Positions 32,112 through 40,358 of a DNA stretch of 46,306 bases are shown one piece after another. The stretch comes from RGIG5612 sp045604025 (GTDB lineage Bacteria; Bacillota; Clostridia; Lachnospirales; Lachnospiraceae), in assembly GCA_045604025.1 (NCBI GenBank), contig JAZUNG010000051.1, forward strand, positions 1 through 46,306. Direction: 5' to 3'. The translations under genes and the position numbers were made by a program. Position 1 is the stretch's first letter. Each line of letters opens with the position of its first letter. The notes under the pieces are model-generated. The model was not told the DNA's origin. It did no database searches and saw nothing but the letters and a program-made list of their open reading frames with translations.

Positions 32112-33353
32112 ATGAGTGAGATCAGAGATATAACTCTGGCCGATTCCGGTCACAGAAAAATAGAATGGGTGAAGAGAAACTGTCCTCTTCTGTCCGGTCT
32201 GGAAAAGGAGTTTGTTCAGACCAGACCTTTCGAGGGAAAGAAGATCGCCCTCTCCGTACATCTGGAAGCCAAGACTGCATACCTGTGCAAGGTTCTGGCT
32301 GCAGGCGGTGCTGAAATGTATATCACCGGCAGCAACCCACTGTCCACGCAGGACGATGTTGCTGCGGCACTGGTTGAAGACGGACTGGAAGTCTTCGCAT
32401 GGCACGGTTGCAGCGATGAAGAGTATTTCGCAAATATCAGGAAGGTTCTGGAGCCGGGATGCCAGATCATCATCGATGACGGCGGCGACCTGGTAAATAT
32501 GCTCCACACCGAGATGACCGACAAGATCCCATATGTGATCGGTGGATGCGAGGAGACTACTACCGGTATCATTCGACTGCGCGCCATGGAACGGGCAGGA
32601 ACTCTGAAGTTCCCCATGGTCCTGGTAAATGATGCCAACTGCAAGCACCTCTTTGACAACCGCTATGGCACTGGCCAGTCCGTATGGGACGGCATCAACC
32701 GCACGACCAACCTGGTAGTTGCAGGTAAGAATGTTGTGATCGCCGGCTACGGATGGTGCGGCAAGGGCTGTGCTATGAGAGCCAAAGGTCTCGGTGCCAA
32801 GGTCATCGTAACAGAGGTAGACCCTGTCAAGGCTATCGAAGCTGTCATGGACGGATTTGAGGTCATGCCCATGATGGAAGCTGCTCCTATAGGCGATTTC
32901 TTTGTAACAGTTACCGGTTGCAGCAAGGTCATCAGCGCGGATGAATTCGCGATTATGAAGGACGGAGCTATCTGTTGCAACGCCGGACATTTCGATGTGG
33001 AAGTAGACATGGCCACCCTGAGACAGATCGCGGCAGAACAGCGCGAAATGCGTAACAATATCATGGGCTACAGACTGGAGAACGGCCGCTGGATCTACGT
33101 GCTGGCTGAGGGCCGTCTGGTCAATCTGGCTGCAGGTGACGGCCATCCTGCTGAGATCATGGATATGAGCTTTGCCATCCAGGCTCTGTCGGCAAAATAT
33201 CTGGTGGAGCATCAGGGACAGATTGAAGGAAAGCTCATCAAGGTTCCGGAAGCCGTAGACAGAGACGTTGCATTCAGAAAGCTCACATATATGGGCAAGA
33301 AGATCGATACGCTCACCAAAGAACAGAAAGAATATCTGGCGCTGGCTGATTAA
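32112..33353 (+). CDS. ahcY: Adenosylhomocysteinase (possibly S-inosylhomocysteine hydrolase)
   Basis: This 413-aa NAD-dependent hydrolase splits SAH or its deaminated form into a nucleoside and homocysteine. It has His-Leu-Glu-Ala-Lys-Thr-Ala near residue 55, Glu-Glu-Thr-Thr-Thr-Gly near 153, Asn-Asp-Ala near 177 and the NAD loop Gly-Tyr-Gly-Trp-Cys-Gly-Lys-Gly near 212. The length matches the short archaeal-bacterial form without the 40-residue insertion. Because it is coupled to an SAH deaminase gene, as in methanogens that use S-inosylhomocysteine, the natural substrate may be the inosyl compound. A bidirectional terminator follows. Confidence 0.93.
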   Translation: MSEIRDITLADSGHRKIEWVKRNCPLLSGLEKEFVQTRPFEGKKIALSVHLEAKTAYLCKVLAAGGAEMYITGSNPLSTQDDVAAALVEDGLEVFAWHGCSDEEYFANIRKVLEPGCQIIIDDGGDLVNMLHTEMTDKIPYVIGGCEETTTGIIRLRAMERAGTLKFPMVLVNDANCKHLFDNRYGTGQSVWDGINRTTNLVVAGKNVVIAGYGWCGKGCAMRAKGLGAKVIVTEVDPVKAIEAVMDGFEVMPMMEAAPIGDFFVTVTGCSKVISADEFAIMKDGAICCNAGHFDVEVDMATLRQIAAEQREMRNNIMGYRLENGRWIYVLAEGRLVNLAAGDGHPAEIMDMSFAIQALSAKYLVEHQGQIEGKLIKVPEAVDRDVAFRKLTYMGKKIDTLTKEQKEYLALAD

Positions 33354-33359
33354 CGCGTA

Positions 33360-33387
33360 AAAAAGCTCCGGTATATCGGAGCTTTTT
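33360..33387. terminator. Bidirectional terminator
   Basis: AAAAAGCTCCG and CGGAGCTTTTT form an 11-bp perfect palindrome around a 6-base loop, with a T run on either strand. It serves sahH on the plus strand and the small gene at 33392 on the minus strand. Confidence 0.92.
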
Positions 33388-33391
33388 GTTA

Positions 33392-33658
33392 TCAGTCCTC
33401 TTCGATCACATGGATCTCGAGATAGTCGAAGTCTATATCCTCGATAAACGAATCCCTGCCAAAGCGCGTCTTGGAGATCCTTTTGAACTCAGAGATGTTT
33501 TTGTCCAGCCAGATAGGGACACTCAGGTCGAACTCTTTGCAGATCTCTTCGATACCTGCGTAGATCTTCCTGGTGCGGTTCCGGTCAGAAGAGTCACACA
33601 CCACGTGGTCTCTCACCATATGATTGCTTTTGATTATCTTTCCCCATAGTCTGAACAT
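33392..33658 (-). CDS. Small conserved hypothetical protein
   Basis: This 88-aa protein resembles a small family I remember as common in Clostridia, with Lys-Ile-Ile-Lys near the start, Arg-Thr-Arg-Lys-Ile, Phe-Asp-Leu-Ser-Val-Pro-Ile-Trp-Leu-Asp in the middle and an acidic end Ile-Asp-Phe-Asp-Tyr-Leu-Glu-Ile-His-Val-Ile-Glu. I know no function. I chose the inner Met at 33658 because family members start close to it; a frame open to 33694 adds 12 residues and begins just after a TATAAT on the minus strand, so the longer, leaderless form is possible. It is divergent from the sirtuin gene. Confidence 0.7.
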   Translation of the reverse strand: MFRLWGKIIKSNHMVRDHVVCDSSDRNRTRKIYAGIEEICKEFDLSVPIWLDKNISEFKRISKTRFGRDSFIEDIDFDYLEIHVIEED

Positions 33659-33714
33659 GGGGTGATTGTAACACAGCCATACTGATACATGCAAGATTAT
33701 AAAGGAGTGACATC

Positions 33715-34440
33715 ATGACTAATGAAGAAAAGATCCTTCAGTTCAGGGAATGGGTGGAGGAAAGTGAAAGCATAGTATTTTTCGGCGGAGCCGGTGTCTC
33801 CACGGAGAGCAATATTCCGGACTTCAGAAGTACAGACGGTCTGTACAATCAGCAGTATGACTATCCGCCCGAGACTATCCTGAGTCATTCATTTTATGTG
33901 AGACACACTGATGAGTTCTACAGGTTCTACAAGGACAAGATGCTGATACTGGATGCCAGACCCAATATCACTCATCTGAAGCTGGCTGAGCTGGAGCAGA
34001 GAGGGAAGCTTTCCGCCGTAGTTACTCAGAATATCGACGGCCTCCATCAGGCAGCAGGCAGCAAGGTGGTATACGAGCTGCACGGTTCAGTGCACCGCAA
34101 TTACTGCACCAGATGTGGTAAATTCTTCGATGCGGAGTATATCGCAGAACAGCCTGGCGTGCCTTTATGTGACAGTTGTGGTGGCACTATCAAACCGGAT
34201 GTGGTATTATATGAGGAAGGTCTTGACAACGATACTGTTGCAGGAGCAGTCAGTGCCATACGCCATGCAGACATGCTAATCATTGGCGGAACTTCTCTGG
34301 TGGTCTACCCCGCTGCGGGCCTGATCGACTACTACAGAGGCCACAAACTGGTACTGATCAACAAAAGCACCACACCGAGAGATTCCGTTGCCGATCTGAT
34401 CATCAATGACAGTATTGGCAAGGTGTTCTCACAGATCTGA
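33715..34440 (+). CDS. cobB: Sirtuin NAD-dependent protein deacylase
   Basis: This 241-aa cytoplasmic enzyme removes acyl groups from lysines using NAD. It has Gly-Ala-Gly-Val-Ser-Thr-Glu-Ser-Asn-Ile-Pro-Asp-Phe-Arg near residue 24, Thr-Gln-Asn-Ile-Asp-Gly-Leu-His near 103, the catalytic His in Glu-Leu-His-Gly-Ser near 123 and a zinc site of two Cys pairs (Cys-Thr-Arg-Cys and Cys-Asp-Ser-Cys). AAAGGAG precedes the start. It opens a run of four plus-strand genes that ends before tRNA-Cys. Confidence 0.95.
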   Translation: MTNEEKILQFREWVEESESIVFFGGAGVSTESNIPDFRSTDGLYNQQYDYPPETILSHSFYVRHTDEFYRFYKDKMLILDARPNITHLKLAELEQRGKLSAVVTQNIDGLHQAAGSKVVYELHGSVHRNYCTRCGKFFDAEYIAEQPGVPLCDSCGGTIKPDVVLYEEGLDNDTVAGAVSAIRHADMLIIGGTSLVVYPAAGLIDYYRGHKLVLINKSTTPRDSVADLIINDSIGKVFSQI

Positions 34441-34456
34441 CAGACCGGAGGTTTTT

Positions 34457-35548
34457 ATGGATAACTTTTTAAGCGGTGGAATAGCCGAATTAGAGCAGGC
34501 CAAGGCTGCCATAGAGCGTGCTGCCGAGCTGACCGCTGATATGGAAGAAACCGAAAAGCTTCTCCGCGCCAACGAGAAGGATATTGAAGCGCAGAAGAAG
34601 TTCATGAATGACAAGATAGAAGCATCTATCCGCAACAGACGTGAGGAGCTCGAGAAGGCGCATGATGACCAGATCGCAATAGCAAAAAAAGATCTGAAAT
34701 CTGCTGAGAAGAACAAGAAATCAGCCAGGAACAAGGCGGTCAATGACAGGATCGCTGAGTCCACTGATTACCTGAACCAGGAGAACAAACGTCTGAACGG
34801 ACAGATCAAGACCCTGTTCAAGCAGGCCAATGTGCCGTCATTCTGCAATACGACATTATACTATGCTCTCTTTAATGCCAGAACTGTCAAAGATTTCTTT
34901 ATCTTTGCCATCGCGGTTCTGCTGGCCGTTGCCGCTATACCGAATATCGTTTGCGCACTGATCGATGTAAAGACCATCTTCAAGGTACTGATCTATATCG
35001 GTATCATCCTGGTCTTTCTTCTGATCTATTTCTTTATCTTCATCAGCACGAGGAGCGACCAGAAGGCAGATGCCATAGACAAGGCACATTCGATACGTCG
35101 AAAGATCGAGACAAACAACCAGCAGATCAAATCCCTGTCACACAATATCAAGAATGACAGCGATGATTCAACATATGGTCTGGAGAGTTTTGACGCCGAT
35201 ATCCAGAGATGCAATGACGTGATCAATGAGAAGGAAGCTGCCAAGGCAGCCGCTGTTGAAGACTTCAACAACTACACTGCCAGCTCCATCCGCAAAGAGA
35301 TTGAAAACGAGAACCTCCCTATCATAGAGGAACTGGAACTCGAGGGCAAGGCTCTGAAGGCCGATCTAGACAAGAAGCAGGCTGAAGCACAGGCAGCAAA
35401 CACCGATCTGACCAATACATATGCCGCTTATCTCGGCGCAAAGAATGCTACAACCGACAAGGTAGACGAACTGATCGGTATTATCAAAGAAGGAAAGGCT
35501 CAGACCATCATGCAGGCACTTGATGTGCAAAGTGGTGAGATAAAATAA
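34457..35548 (+). CDS. Coiled-coil membrane protein of unknown function
   Basis: This 363-aa protein has a long charged helical N-terminal region (about 10-125, Glu/Lys/Ala-rich, coiled-coil-like). Two hydrophobic helices follow at about 150-205, then a second charged helical region to the end. Both soluble parts should face the same side. I recognise no family or motif. It starts behind GGAGG 17 bp after the sirtuin gene and is followed after 3 bp by the DUF5711 gene, so they are co-transcribed. A scaffold role is possible but unproven. Confidence 0.75.
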   Translation: MDNFLSGGIAELEQAKAAIERAAELTADMEETEKLLRANEKDIEAQKKFMNDKIEASIRNRREELEKAHDDQIAIAKKDLKSAEKNKKSARNKAVNDRIAESTDYLNQENKRLNGQIKTLFKQANVPSFCNTTLYYALFNARTVKDFFIFAIAVLLAVAAIPNIVCALIDVKTIFKVLIYIGIILVFLLIYFFIFISTRSDQKADAIDKAHSIRRKIETNNQQIKSLSHNIKNDSDDSTYGLESFDADIQRCNDVINEKEAAKAAAVEDFNNYTASSIRKEIENENLPIIEELELEGKALKADLDKKQAEAQAANTDLTNTYAAYLGAKNATTDKVDELIGIIKEGKAQTIMQALDVQSGEIK

Positions 35549-35551
35549 CAC

Positions 35552-36727
35552 ATGTCCTTTAATTACACAGATCAGAAAAAGGAGACCATCCGTGAAAAGG
35601 CCAGACAGCGCAAAAGAAAGCGTATCACTGTTGTGGCCATCGCTGTGGTGGTCATTGCCGCTATAGTTATAGTCGGTGGATATTTCCTGATCACATACAG
35701 GCAATATAGTGACTATTCAGTCAGATCAGATGTAGACCTCAAGGGTGCATCTGACAATCTTTCATACCATCTGTACGGGAAAGGTTTCCTTCAGTGCAGC
35801 AGCAATGGTGTCACCTATTTCACGCGCGATGAGATAGTATGGGATGAGACATTTGAGATGGGGCATCCTCTGATCGACGTGTGCGGTGATTATGTTGCAG
35901 TCGCTGACATGAAGCAGAAGGATATCTATATCTATGATATGAACGGTCTGGTAAATCGTATCAGCACCACTCATGATATACTGGATGTCGAGATCTCCGC
36001 GGACGGTAAGGTGGCTCTGTCCACCAATGACGGTGACTCCAATTATATCGAGCTGAAGAATATCGACGGTGAGAGCCTGATAAATGTAAAGAGTATTTTC
36101 TCATCCAGCGGATACCTGAAGGACATCACGCTGTCAGAGGACGGCGACCGCCTGGCTGCCGCTTTTATATATGTATCCCAGGGAACTCTGGAATCCAAGG
36201 TACTCTTCTATGACTTTTCCAAGCCGAACACCGACGATATGCTGGTTGCCGGCTTCAGTCAGTATTCAGGCACTGTTCTGACTACAGTTGAGTTTATGCA
36301 GGGCAATGTGGTCTGTGCTGTCGGAGACAATGCACTGACATTCTACAGATTCTCATCTGTTCCTTCCATTATCCACGAAGATCTGGAGCTGGAATGGGAG
36401 ATCCAGTCCATGACTTATGACAACAGGCATCTGCTGTTTATCGTCAGAGATGAATCCGGAGAGAACAACTACCGCGCTCAAGCATTTGATACTTCCGGAG
36501 AAATGGTTGCCGACGTAGGTTTTGACCTGGCTTACAGCCGTGCTGCTCTGGCCGGCAAGAATATACTGCTCTACTCACAGACTGACTGCCAGATATACAG
36601 TTTCAAGGGCGTTAAGCGTTTCTCAGGTTCTTTCGGCGACCGCATCTCATATATGCTGTCTGAAGGCGGAGCCGACAGTCTGCTGCTGGCTACAGTAGGC
36701 AGTGTCAGACTGATCCGTCTGAAATAG
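35552..36727 (+). CDS. DUF5711 family membrane-anchored beta-propeller-like protein
   Basis: This 391-aa protein has a very basic N-terminus, one membrane helix (about 26-49) and a long extracytoplasmic part of repeated beta-rich stretches with Asp-Gly turns, such as Val-Glu-Ile-Ser-Ala-Asp-Gly-Lys-Val-Ala-Leu-Ser, which suggest a propeller fold. This fits DUF5711 of Clostridia. It lies between the coiled-coil protein and CvpA in one operon. Function unknown; a cell-envelope sensing or scaffolding role is a guess from topology. Confidence 0.75.
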   Translation: MSFNYTDQKKETIREKARQRKRKRITVVAIAVVVIAAIVIVGGYFLITYRQYSDYSVRSDVDLKGASDNLSYHLYGKGFLQCSSNGVTYFTRDEIVWDETFEMGHPLIDVCGDYVAVADMKQKDIYIYDMNGLVNRISTTHDILDVEISADGKVALSTNDGDSNYIELKNIDGESLINVKSIFSSSGYLKDITLSEDGDRLAAAFIYVSQGTLESKVLFYDFSKPNTDDMLVAGFSQYSGTVLTTVEFMQGNVVCAVGDNALTFYRFSSVPSIIHEDLELEWEIQSMTYDNRHLLFIVRDESGENNYRAQAFDTSGEMVADVGFDLAYSRAALAGKNILLYSQTDCQIYSFKGVKRFSGSFGDRISYMLSEGGADSLLLATVGSVRLIRLK

Positions 36728-36742
36728 CGGTAAGAGGAACTC

Positions 36743-37516
36743 ATGTCGCCTACATTACCCATTATCGTAACCATCATAGTACTTGCCTTTCTGGCCTTCT
36801 TTCTGATCCGCGGACTCAGGAAGGGTTTTCTGCGCATACTTTTTACCACGTTTTCGGTCATAGTAACGATCGCTCTGGCTGCTCTGCTTGCACAGCCCGT
36901 GGCGCAGTTTCTGCAGGAATCCACATTTGTTGGATCTTCTGTGGAAGAAGGCATCTCAAAATACGTCCATGGAAAGCTGGAAGATATGACAGGTCAGTCA
37001 GGTCAGAAAGATGATGGAAGGAAAGATGTGGATGATGATAAGGATCCGAACATTTCATCAAAAACTGAAGAAAGCTTCATAGATGCTCTGGCACTGCCGG
37101 AATCTATCAAGAACAATATCCGCATAGGTAACACGCTGGAGAAGTACCGCGATCTCGGAGTAGCAACCTTCAGCGAATACATCACGACTCAGCTGACCAC
37201 GGTCACAGTGCGCGCGATAGCATTTGTACTCCTTTCCATAGTCATATATCTGCTGCTGCGTGTCATCTTCATGATACTGAAAGTAATACAGCGGATCCCT
37301 ATCCTGCGAGGCGTCAACCGCCTCCTGGGCGGCATACTGGGACTTGCAGAAGGTCTTCTGATCGTTTGGGGGATCTGCGTGATCATCATTATCTTCAGCG
37401 GATCGTCGTTCGGAAACTCCTGTATGGAGGTTATTCGGGCAAATACCATACTGTCATTCATCTATGATCACAACCTGCTCGTTGTGGCAATACATGCAGT
37501 CTTCGGGCTGTTGTAG
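36743..37516 (+). CDS. CvpA family membrane protein
   Basis: This 257-aa protein has an N-terminal helix followed by Arg-Gly-Leu-Arg-Lys-Gly-Phe, typical of CvpA, then about four membrane helices. Between the second and third lies an acidic, Lys/Asp-rich loop (about 80-110) longer than usual. CvpA was named from colicin V production, but the family is widespread and affects envelope functions. It ends the operon 160 bp before tRNA-Cys and is the last gene before the integrated element. Confidence 0.83.
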   Translation: MSPTLPIIVTIIVLAFLAFFLIRGLRKGFLRILFTTFSVIVTIALAALLAQPVAQFLQESTFVGSSVEEGISKYVHGKLEDMTGQSGQKDDGRKDVDDDKDPNISSKTEESFIDALALPESIKNNIRIGNTLEKYRDLGVATFSEYITTQLTTVTVRAIAFVLLSIVIYLLLRVIFMILKVIQRIPILRGVNRLLGGILGLAEGLLIVWGICVIIIIFSGSSFGNSCMEVIRANTILSFIYDHNLLVVAIHAVFGLL

Positions 37517-37620
37517 GCCTGTCCGGCTAGGTGCGCAGTCAGAATATGAAAGATCCGTATACACAGATTTTATGCAAAACTGCTCTCCGAACAGTAATTG
37601 CATGAATTGGGATTTAACAC

Positions 37621-37649
37621 TTGACTATAAATTGAAGCATTGATATAAT
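37621..37649 (+). promoter_or_regulatory. Promoter of tRNA-Cys
   Basis: TTGACT, 17 bp, TATAAT lies 28 bp upstream of the tRNA 5' end, close to full consensus. Confidence 0.85.
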
Positions 37650-37677
37650 TTACAAGCGTCTTTAATAAGACAGATAT

Positions 37678-37748
37678 GGCGACGTGGCCAAGCGGTAAGG
37701 CAAAGGTCTGCAACACCTCCATCACCGGTTCGATTCCGGTCGTCGCCT
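37678..37748 (+). tRNA. tRNA-Cys (GCA)
   Basis: A 71-nt cloverleaf: acceptor GGCGACG pairs with CGTCGCC. The anticodon loop CTGCAAC gives anticodon GCA, and the T-arm contains GGTTCGATTCC. The CCA end is not encoded. Its last 14 bases (37735-37748) are repeated at 45503, marking it as the integration site of the element to the right. Confidence 0.97.
37735..37748 (+). other. Attachment site attL in the tRNA-Cys 3' end
   Basis: TCCGGTCGTCGCCT at the 3' end of the tRNA occurs again at 45503-45516. An integrase remnant lies just inside on the minus strand. Arm-type repeats (TTGGTTGA pairs) occur inside both ends. Confidence 0.8.
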
Positions 37749-37759
37749 CTCGCTATTTG

Positions 37760-37800
37760 ATCCCGAAAATCCCAGAAATAAAGGATTTTCGGGATTCTTT
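37760..37800 (+). terminator. Terminator of tRNA-Cys
   Basis: ATCCCGAAAATCC and GGATTTTCGGGAT form a 13-bp stem followed by TCTTTTTT. A similar hairpin follows the second att copy at 45524-45575. Confidence 0.88.
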
Positions 37801-37813
37801 TTTCTTAAAAATA

Positions 37814-37831
37814 TTGGTTGACCTTGGTTGA
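37814..37831 (+). repeat. Arm-type direct repeats at the left end of the element
   Basis: TTGGTTGACC is followed directly by TTGGTTGA, 66 bp inside attL. The same pair, spaced 12 bp instead of 10, occurs at 45416-45435 inside the right end. They probably are integrase arm-binding sites. Confidence 0.6.
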
Positions 37832-37858
37832 TCTGTACTGCTGACCCAACTACTGACC

Positions 37859-38506
37859 CTATATCAGGCCAACAAGGGCATTGTAAGAGTCAAGCCCCTT
37901 GATATATTTCGAGGTCATTTCAGGCTGGGTATGTCCCAGAAATCCCTGGACTGTTTTAATGTCATGGCATTTTCCATACAGATTTGATGCCGCAGTTGTC
38001 CTGAGAGTATGTGTACGAAACTGGTTCAGATCACTCACCTGCGCGTAAGCTGTAGCTTCCTTCACTTTCGTTCCGTAAGTGTTATACCTGAGCGGAAATA
38101 CAAACTCTTCATCAAAGTGGTACTCCCGGACTCTTGCCAGAATAGCCAGGGTTTCTTCTGTAAGCGGAAGCATCCTTGCATTCTCATAGGACTTGAGGTT
38201 ATTCCGGATCTTTGTCCCGGAATAAGTGAAATGCAGGTTTTCATCCATCTCACAGTTGGAAACCTTCTGTTTCCTGATCGTCAGGCTGCCGTTTTCAAAA
38301 TCCACATCATCCCAGGTAAGACCCGTAAGCTCCGCAAACCATAGACCTGCTCTCATGTTAAACAGGATTGCCATGGGATAGACCTTCTCCGTTCTTTCGC
38401 GCTGAAGCTGTATTTCACACCATTCGATGACCTTCTTCTGCTGCGCCGGAGTCCATGGCTTTGCCTTGATCGTGTTATAAGCAGCTTCTTTCCTGTATCT
38501 TAATCT
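37859..38506 (-). pseudogene. Tyrosine recombinase (integrase), N-terminally truncated
   Basis: The frame from 38506 to 37859 encodes the catalytic domain of a phage-type integrase. It has the first catalytic Arg in Asn-Met-Arg-Ala-Gly-Leu-Trp, His-Thr-Leu-Arg in the box II region, Gly-His-Thr-Gln-Pro-Glu-Met and the tyrosine in Ser-Lys-Tyr-Ile-Lys. The arm-binding and core-binding domains (roughly 150-200 residues) are missing. The frame begins at a stop codon with no start of its own until the ATG at 38374. It breaks exactly where the opposite-strand ORF6N gene is also cut, near 38500. Its 3' end faces the tRNA, the usual layout for an integrated element. Confidence 0.9.
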
Positions 38507-39347
38507 TCAGGTCAGACACAATATAAATCGTTTCCCCGAAGACTTCATGTTTCAGTTAACAAAAGAGGAATTTGATAACTTGATGTTGAATTTTTCAACA
38601 TCAAGTCATGGCGGCCGCCGCAAACCGCCTTTTGCCTTTACCGAGCAGGGCGTATACCAACTTGCTACGGTATTAAAAGGGGAGCTTGCAGAAAGGCAGA
38701 GCGTCGCCATAATGCGTGTATTCCGGGCAATGCGGGAATACATATCAAATAACAAACAATTTTTACCGCAACAGGAGATCCTCCGCTTGTCAGGAAAACA
38801 GGCAATGTTGGAAAATGAAGTCAGAGAAATTAAAGATACCATGATCACCCGTGCAGAACTTTCGGACTTTATGAAACTCTTTGACTCAAGAATAGAGCAC
38901 GAAGAAATCTTGATTCTTGATGGCGAACCATTCAAGGCGGACATTGCATATCAGAAAATCTACAAAAAGGCCAAAAAGAATATCCTTGTAATAGATGATT
39001 ATATTGGTGTGAAAACACTGAATCATCTTGCACATTCAAAACAGAATACTGTCATAACGATAATCAGTGATAATAAAGCCAAGCCGCCCCTCAGACAGGC
39101 TGAATATAATGATTTTCTGACTGAGAATCCCGGCAGAAACATATCCTTCATCAAATCCTCCGGCCGGGCACATGACCGCTATATTGTTCTTGATGAAGGC
39201 ACAAAAGATATGAAAGTATATCATTGCGGTGCATCCAGTAAAGATGCCGGCAGAAGGATTACCACTATAACGAGGATTACAGATATTGATGATTATAAAA
39301 ATACTATTCATTCCCTGACTGGCAACCCGCCGCTTGTACTGAAATAG
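38490..39347 (+). pseudogene. ORF6N-domain protein with PLD-like C-terminus, N-terminally truncated
   Basis: Codons before the first ATG (38547) still encode the ORF6N core, Asn-Ile-Asn-Arg-Phe-Pro-Glu-Asp-Phe. Phe-Gln-Leu-Thr-Lys-Glu-Glu-Phe and Ala-Phe-Thr-Glu-Gln-Gly-Val-Tyr follow, and a coiled segment. The last 130 residues look like a degenerate phospholipase-D-type domain (His-Asp-Arg-Tyr-Ile-Val-Leu-Asp, then Gly-Ala-Ser-Ser-Lys-Asp-Ala-Gly). About 40 residues at the front are missing, including the usual start, because the sequence is fused to the integrase remnant near 38500. A 266-aa product from 38547 is possible. ORF6N proteins are phage- and island-borne DNA-binding proteins. 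Confidence 0.8.
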
Positions 39348-39374
39348 CTTCTATAAAAGAAAGTAATATACATA

Positions 39375-39422
39375 GTCTATGCTCATCACGTCATTTTTTT
39401 TGATGACATGACGAGCATAGAC
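39375..39422 (-). terminator. Long hairpin at the 3' end of the agr-bacteriocin operon
   Basis: GTCTATGCTC and GAGCATAGAC are perfect arms, and the stem continues inward to about 20 bp around an A/T-rich loop. The two imperfect positions are G-U wobbles only on the minus strand, so it belongs to the minus-strand transcript, 50 bp after its last ORF. The T run behind it is weak, so it may stabilise as well as terminate. Confidence 0.6.
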
Positions 39423-39472
39423 GTATTTGTATTTTTATCGTGATTTTTTGACTCTATTTCTCACAATAACAG

Positions 39473-39631
39473 CTATGACTGTAACTGCCTCGGATATGAT
39501 GCTGCATAAAATGCAAGCATCAACAGTTTGTTATCTTTCCTTTTCCAGAAGATTCCGGCATAATTCCAGATCACAATAAGTCTTGCAAACTCCGCAAATA
39601 TTGCAACTATAATATCCGCAATGCTACTCAT
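39473..39631 (-). CDS. Small hydrophobic ORF after the LytTR regulator
   Basis: This 52-aa frame starts eight bases inside the end of the LytTR gene, behind a GAGGGGGG ribosome site. It encodes a hydrophobic helix (Ile-Ile-Val-Ala-Ile-Phe-Ala-Glu-Phe-Ala-Arg-Leu-Ile-Val) and a Lys-Arg-Lys-Asp turn. A different frame beyond the turn reads as a second hydrophobic helix with a basic end (down to about 39437), so the gene may carry a one-base deletion. It has no cysteine in frame and no acidic tail, so it is not AgrD. Possibly a small membrane or immunity protein; unrecognised. Confidence 0.5.
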   Translation of the reverse strand: MSSIADIIVAIFAEFARLIVIWNYAGIFWKRKDNKLLMLAFYAASYPRQLQS

Positions 39632-40358
39632 TTATAGCACCCCCCTCTAAAAATTGAGCAAAAGTCAACCTAAATTCAGCCCTATGGGGAGCAGTGATAT
39701 TTATTTTTCTGTCATTAATCAACTGTAAACATGATGACGAGCACGATTCGATATATTTCATATTTACTATATATGACTTGGCGACTGTCACAAATTGTCT
39801 GGGGAGCTTTTCTTTTTCGGCGCTGAGTTTCCCGGGATATTCTACAATACTTCCATCATCCAGATACAGCAACACATGTTTGTTGTTGCTTTCCAGATAC
39901 ATGATGCGTCCTATAGGTATTTTTCTTTCGGTTTTTCCGTTTTTATATCTGAATATCCTGCTGTCATTTTCATCTAGATTGAGCAGCTTCGACAGAATAC
40001 TTGCCATAGCCTCATATGTAATCGGCTTTATAAGGAAATCATAAGGGTGTACCTGGAACAGATCTAAGGCATATCCCGTCTTAGATGATATGTATACGAT
40101 CTGAACGATATCATTTTTCAGCTCCTCGCGGATAGATTTTCCGACATCCACGCCATTTATTCCGGGGAGTTCAATGTCAAGAAAAATAATGTCGTAATTA
40201 TTTTCACCATTCAGGGATCTTTTGCAGTCCTCGCCGGAATACCATACGTCTATGTCTGCAGAATAATTCCCTTCAGAGAAAAACCTGTACACATTATCTT
40301 CTATCTCTGCACAGGTCCCCCGCTCATCATCACATATGCCTATACGATAAGTTCTCAT
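39624..40358 (-). CDS. LytTR response regulator (AgrA-like)
   Basis: This 244-aa protein has a receiver domain (about 1-125) with the acidic pair Cys-Asp-Asp-Glu at residue 9 and the phospho-acceptor Asp in Phe-Leu-Asp-Ile-Glu-Leu-Pro-Gly near residue 60. A LytTR DNA-binding domain follows (about 135-240) with Ile-Met-Tyr-Leu-Glu-Ser-Asn and Phe-Val-Thr-Val-Ala-Lys-Ser-Tyr-Ile-Val-Asn. This is the AgrA/ComE class. Its start overlaps the agrB stop (ATGA). The direct repeats upstream of agrD at 44375-44406 are its likely target. No partner histidine kinase is in the window. Confidence 0.92.
   Translation of the reverse strand: MRTYRIGICDDERGTCAEIEDNVYRFFSEGNYSADIDVWYSGEDCKRSLNGENNYDIIFLDIELPGINGVDVGKSIREELKNDIVQIVYISSKTGYALDLFQVHPYDFLIKPITYEAMASILSKLLNLDENDSRIFRYKNGKTERKIPIGRIMYLESNNKHVLLYLDDGSIVEYPGKLSAEKEKLPRQFVTVAKSYIVNMKYIESCSSSCLQLINDRKINITAPHRAEFRLTFAQFLEGGAINE

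Noticed and set aside
31404..33212. A 602-codon open frame on the minus strand opposite the deaminase and sahH genes.
   Set aside because: It lies fully antisense to two well-recognised genes, has no family signature or ribosome site, and results from codon bias of the coding strand.
39473..39631. The small ORF after the LytTR gene as the AgrD precursor.
   Set aside because: It has no cysteine in frame, no acidic tail and no Pro-x-Glu motif. The frame at 44165-44305 fits AgrD far better.
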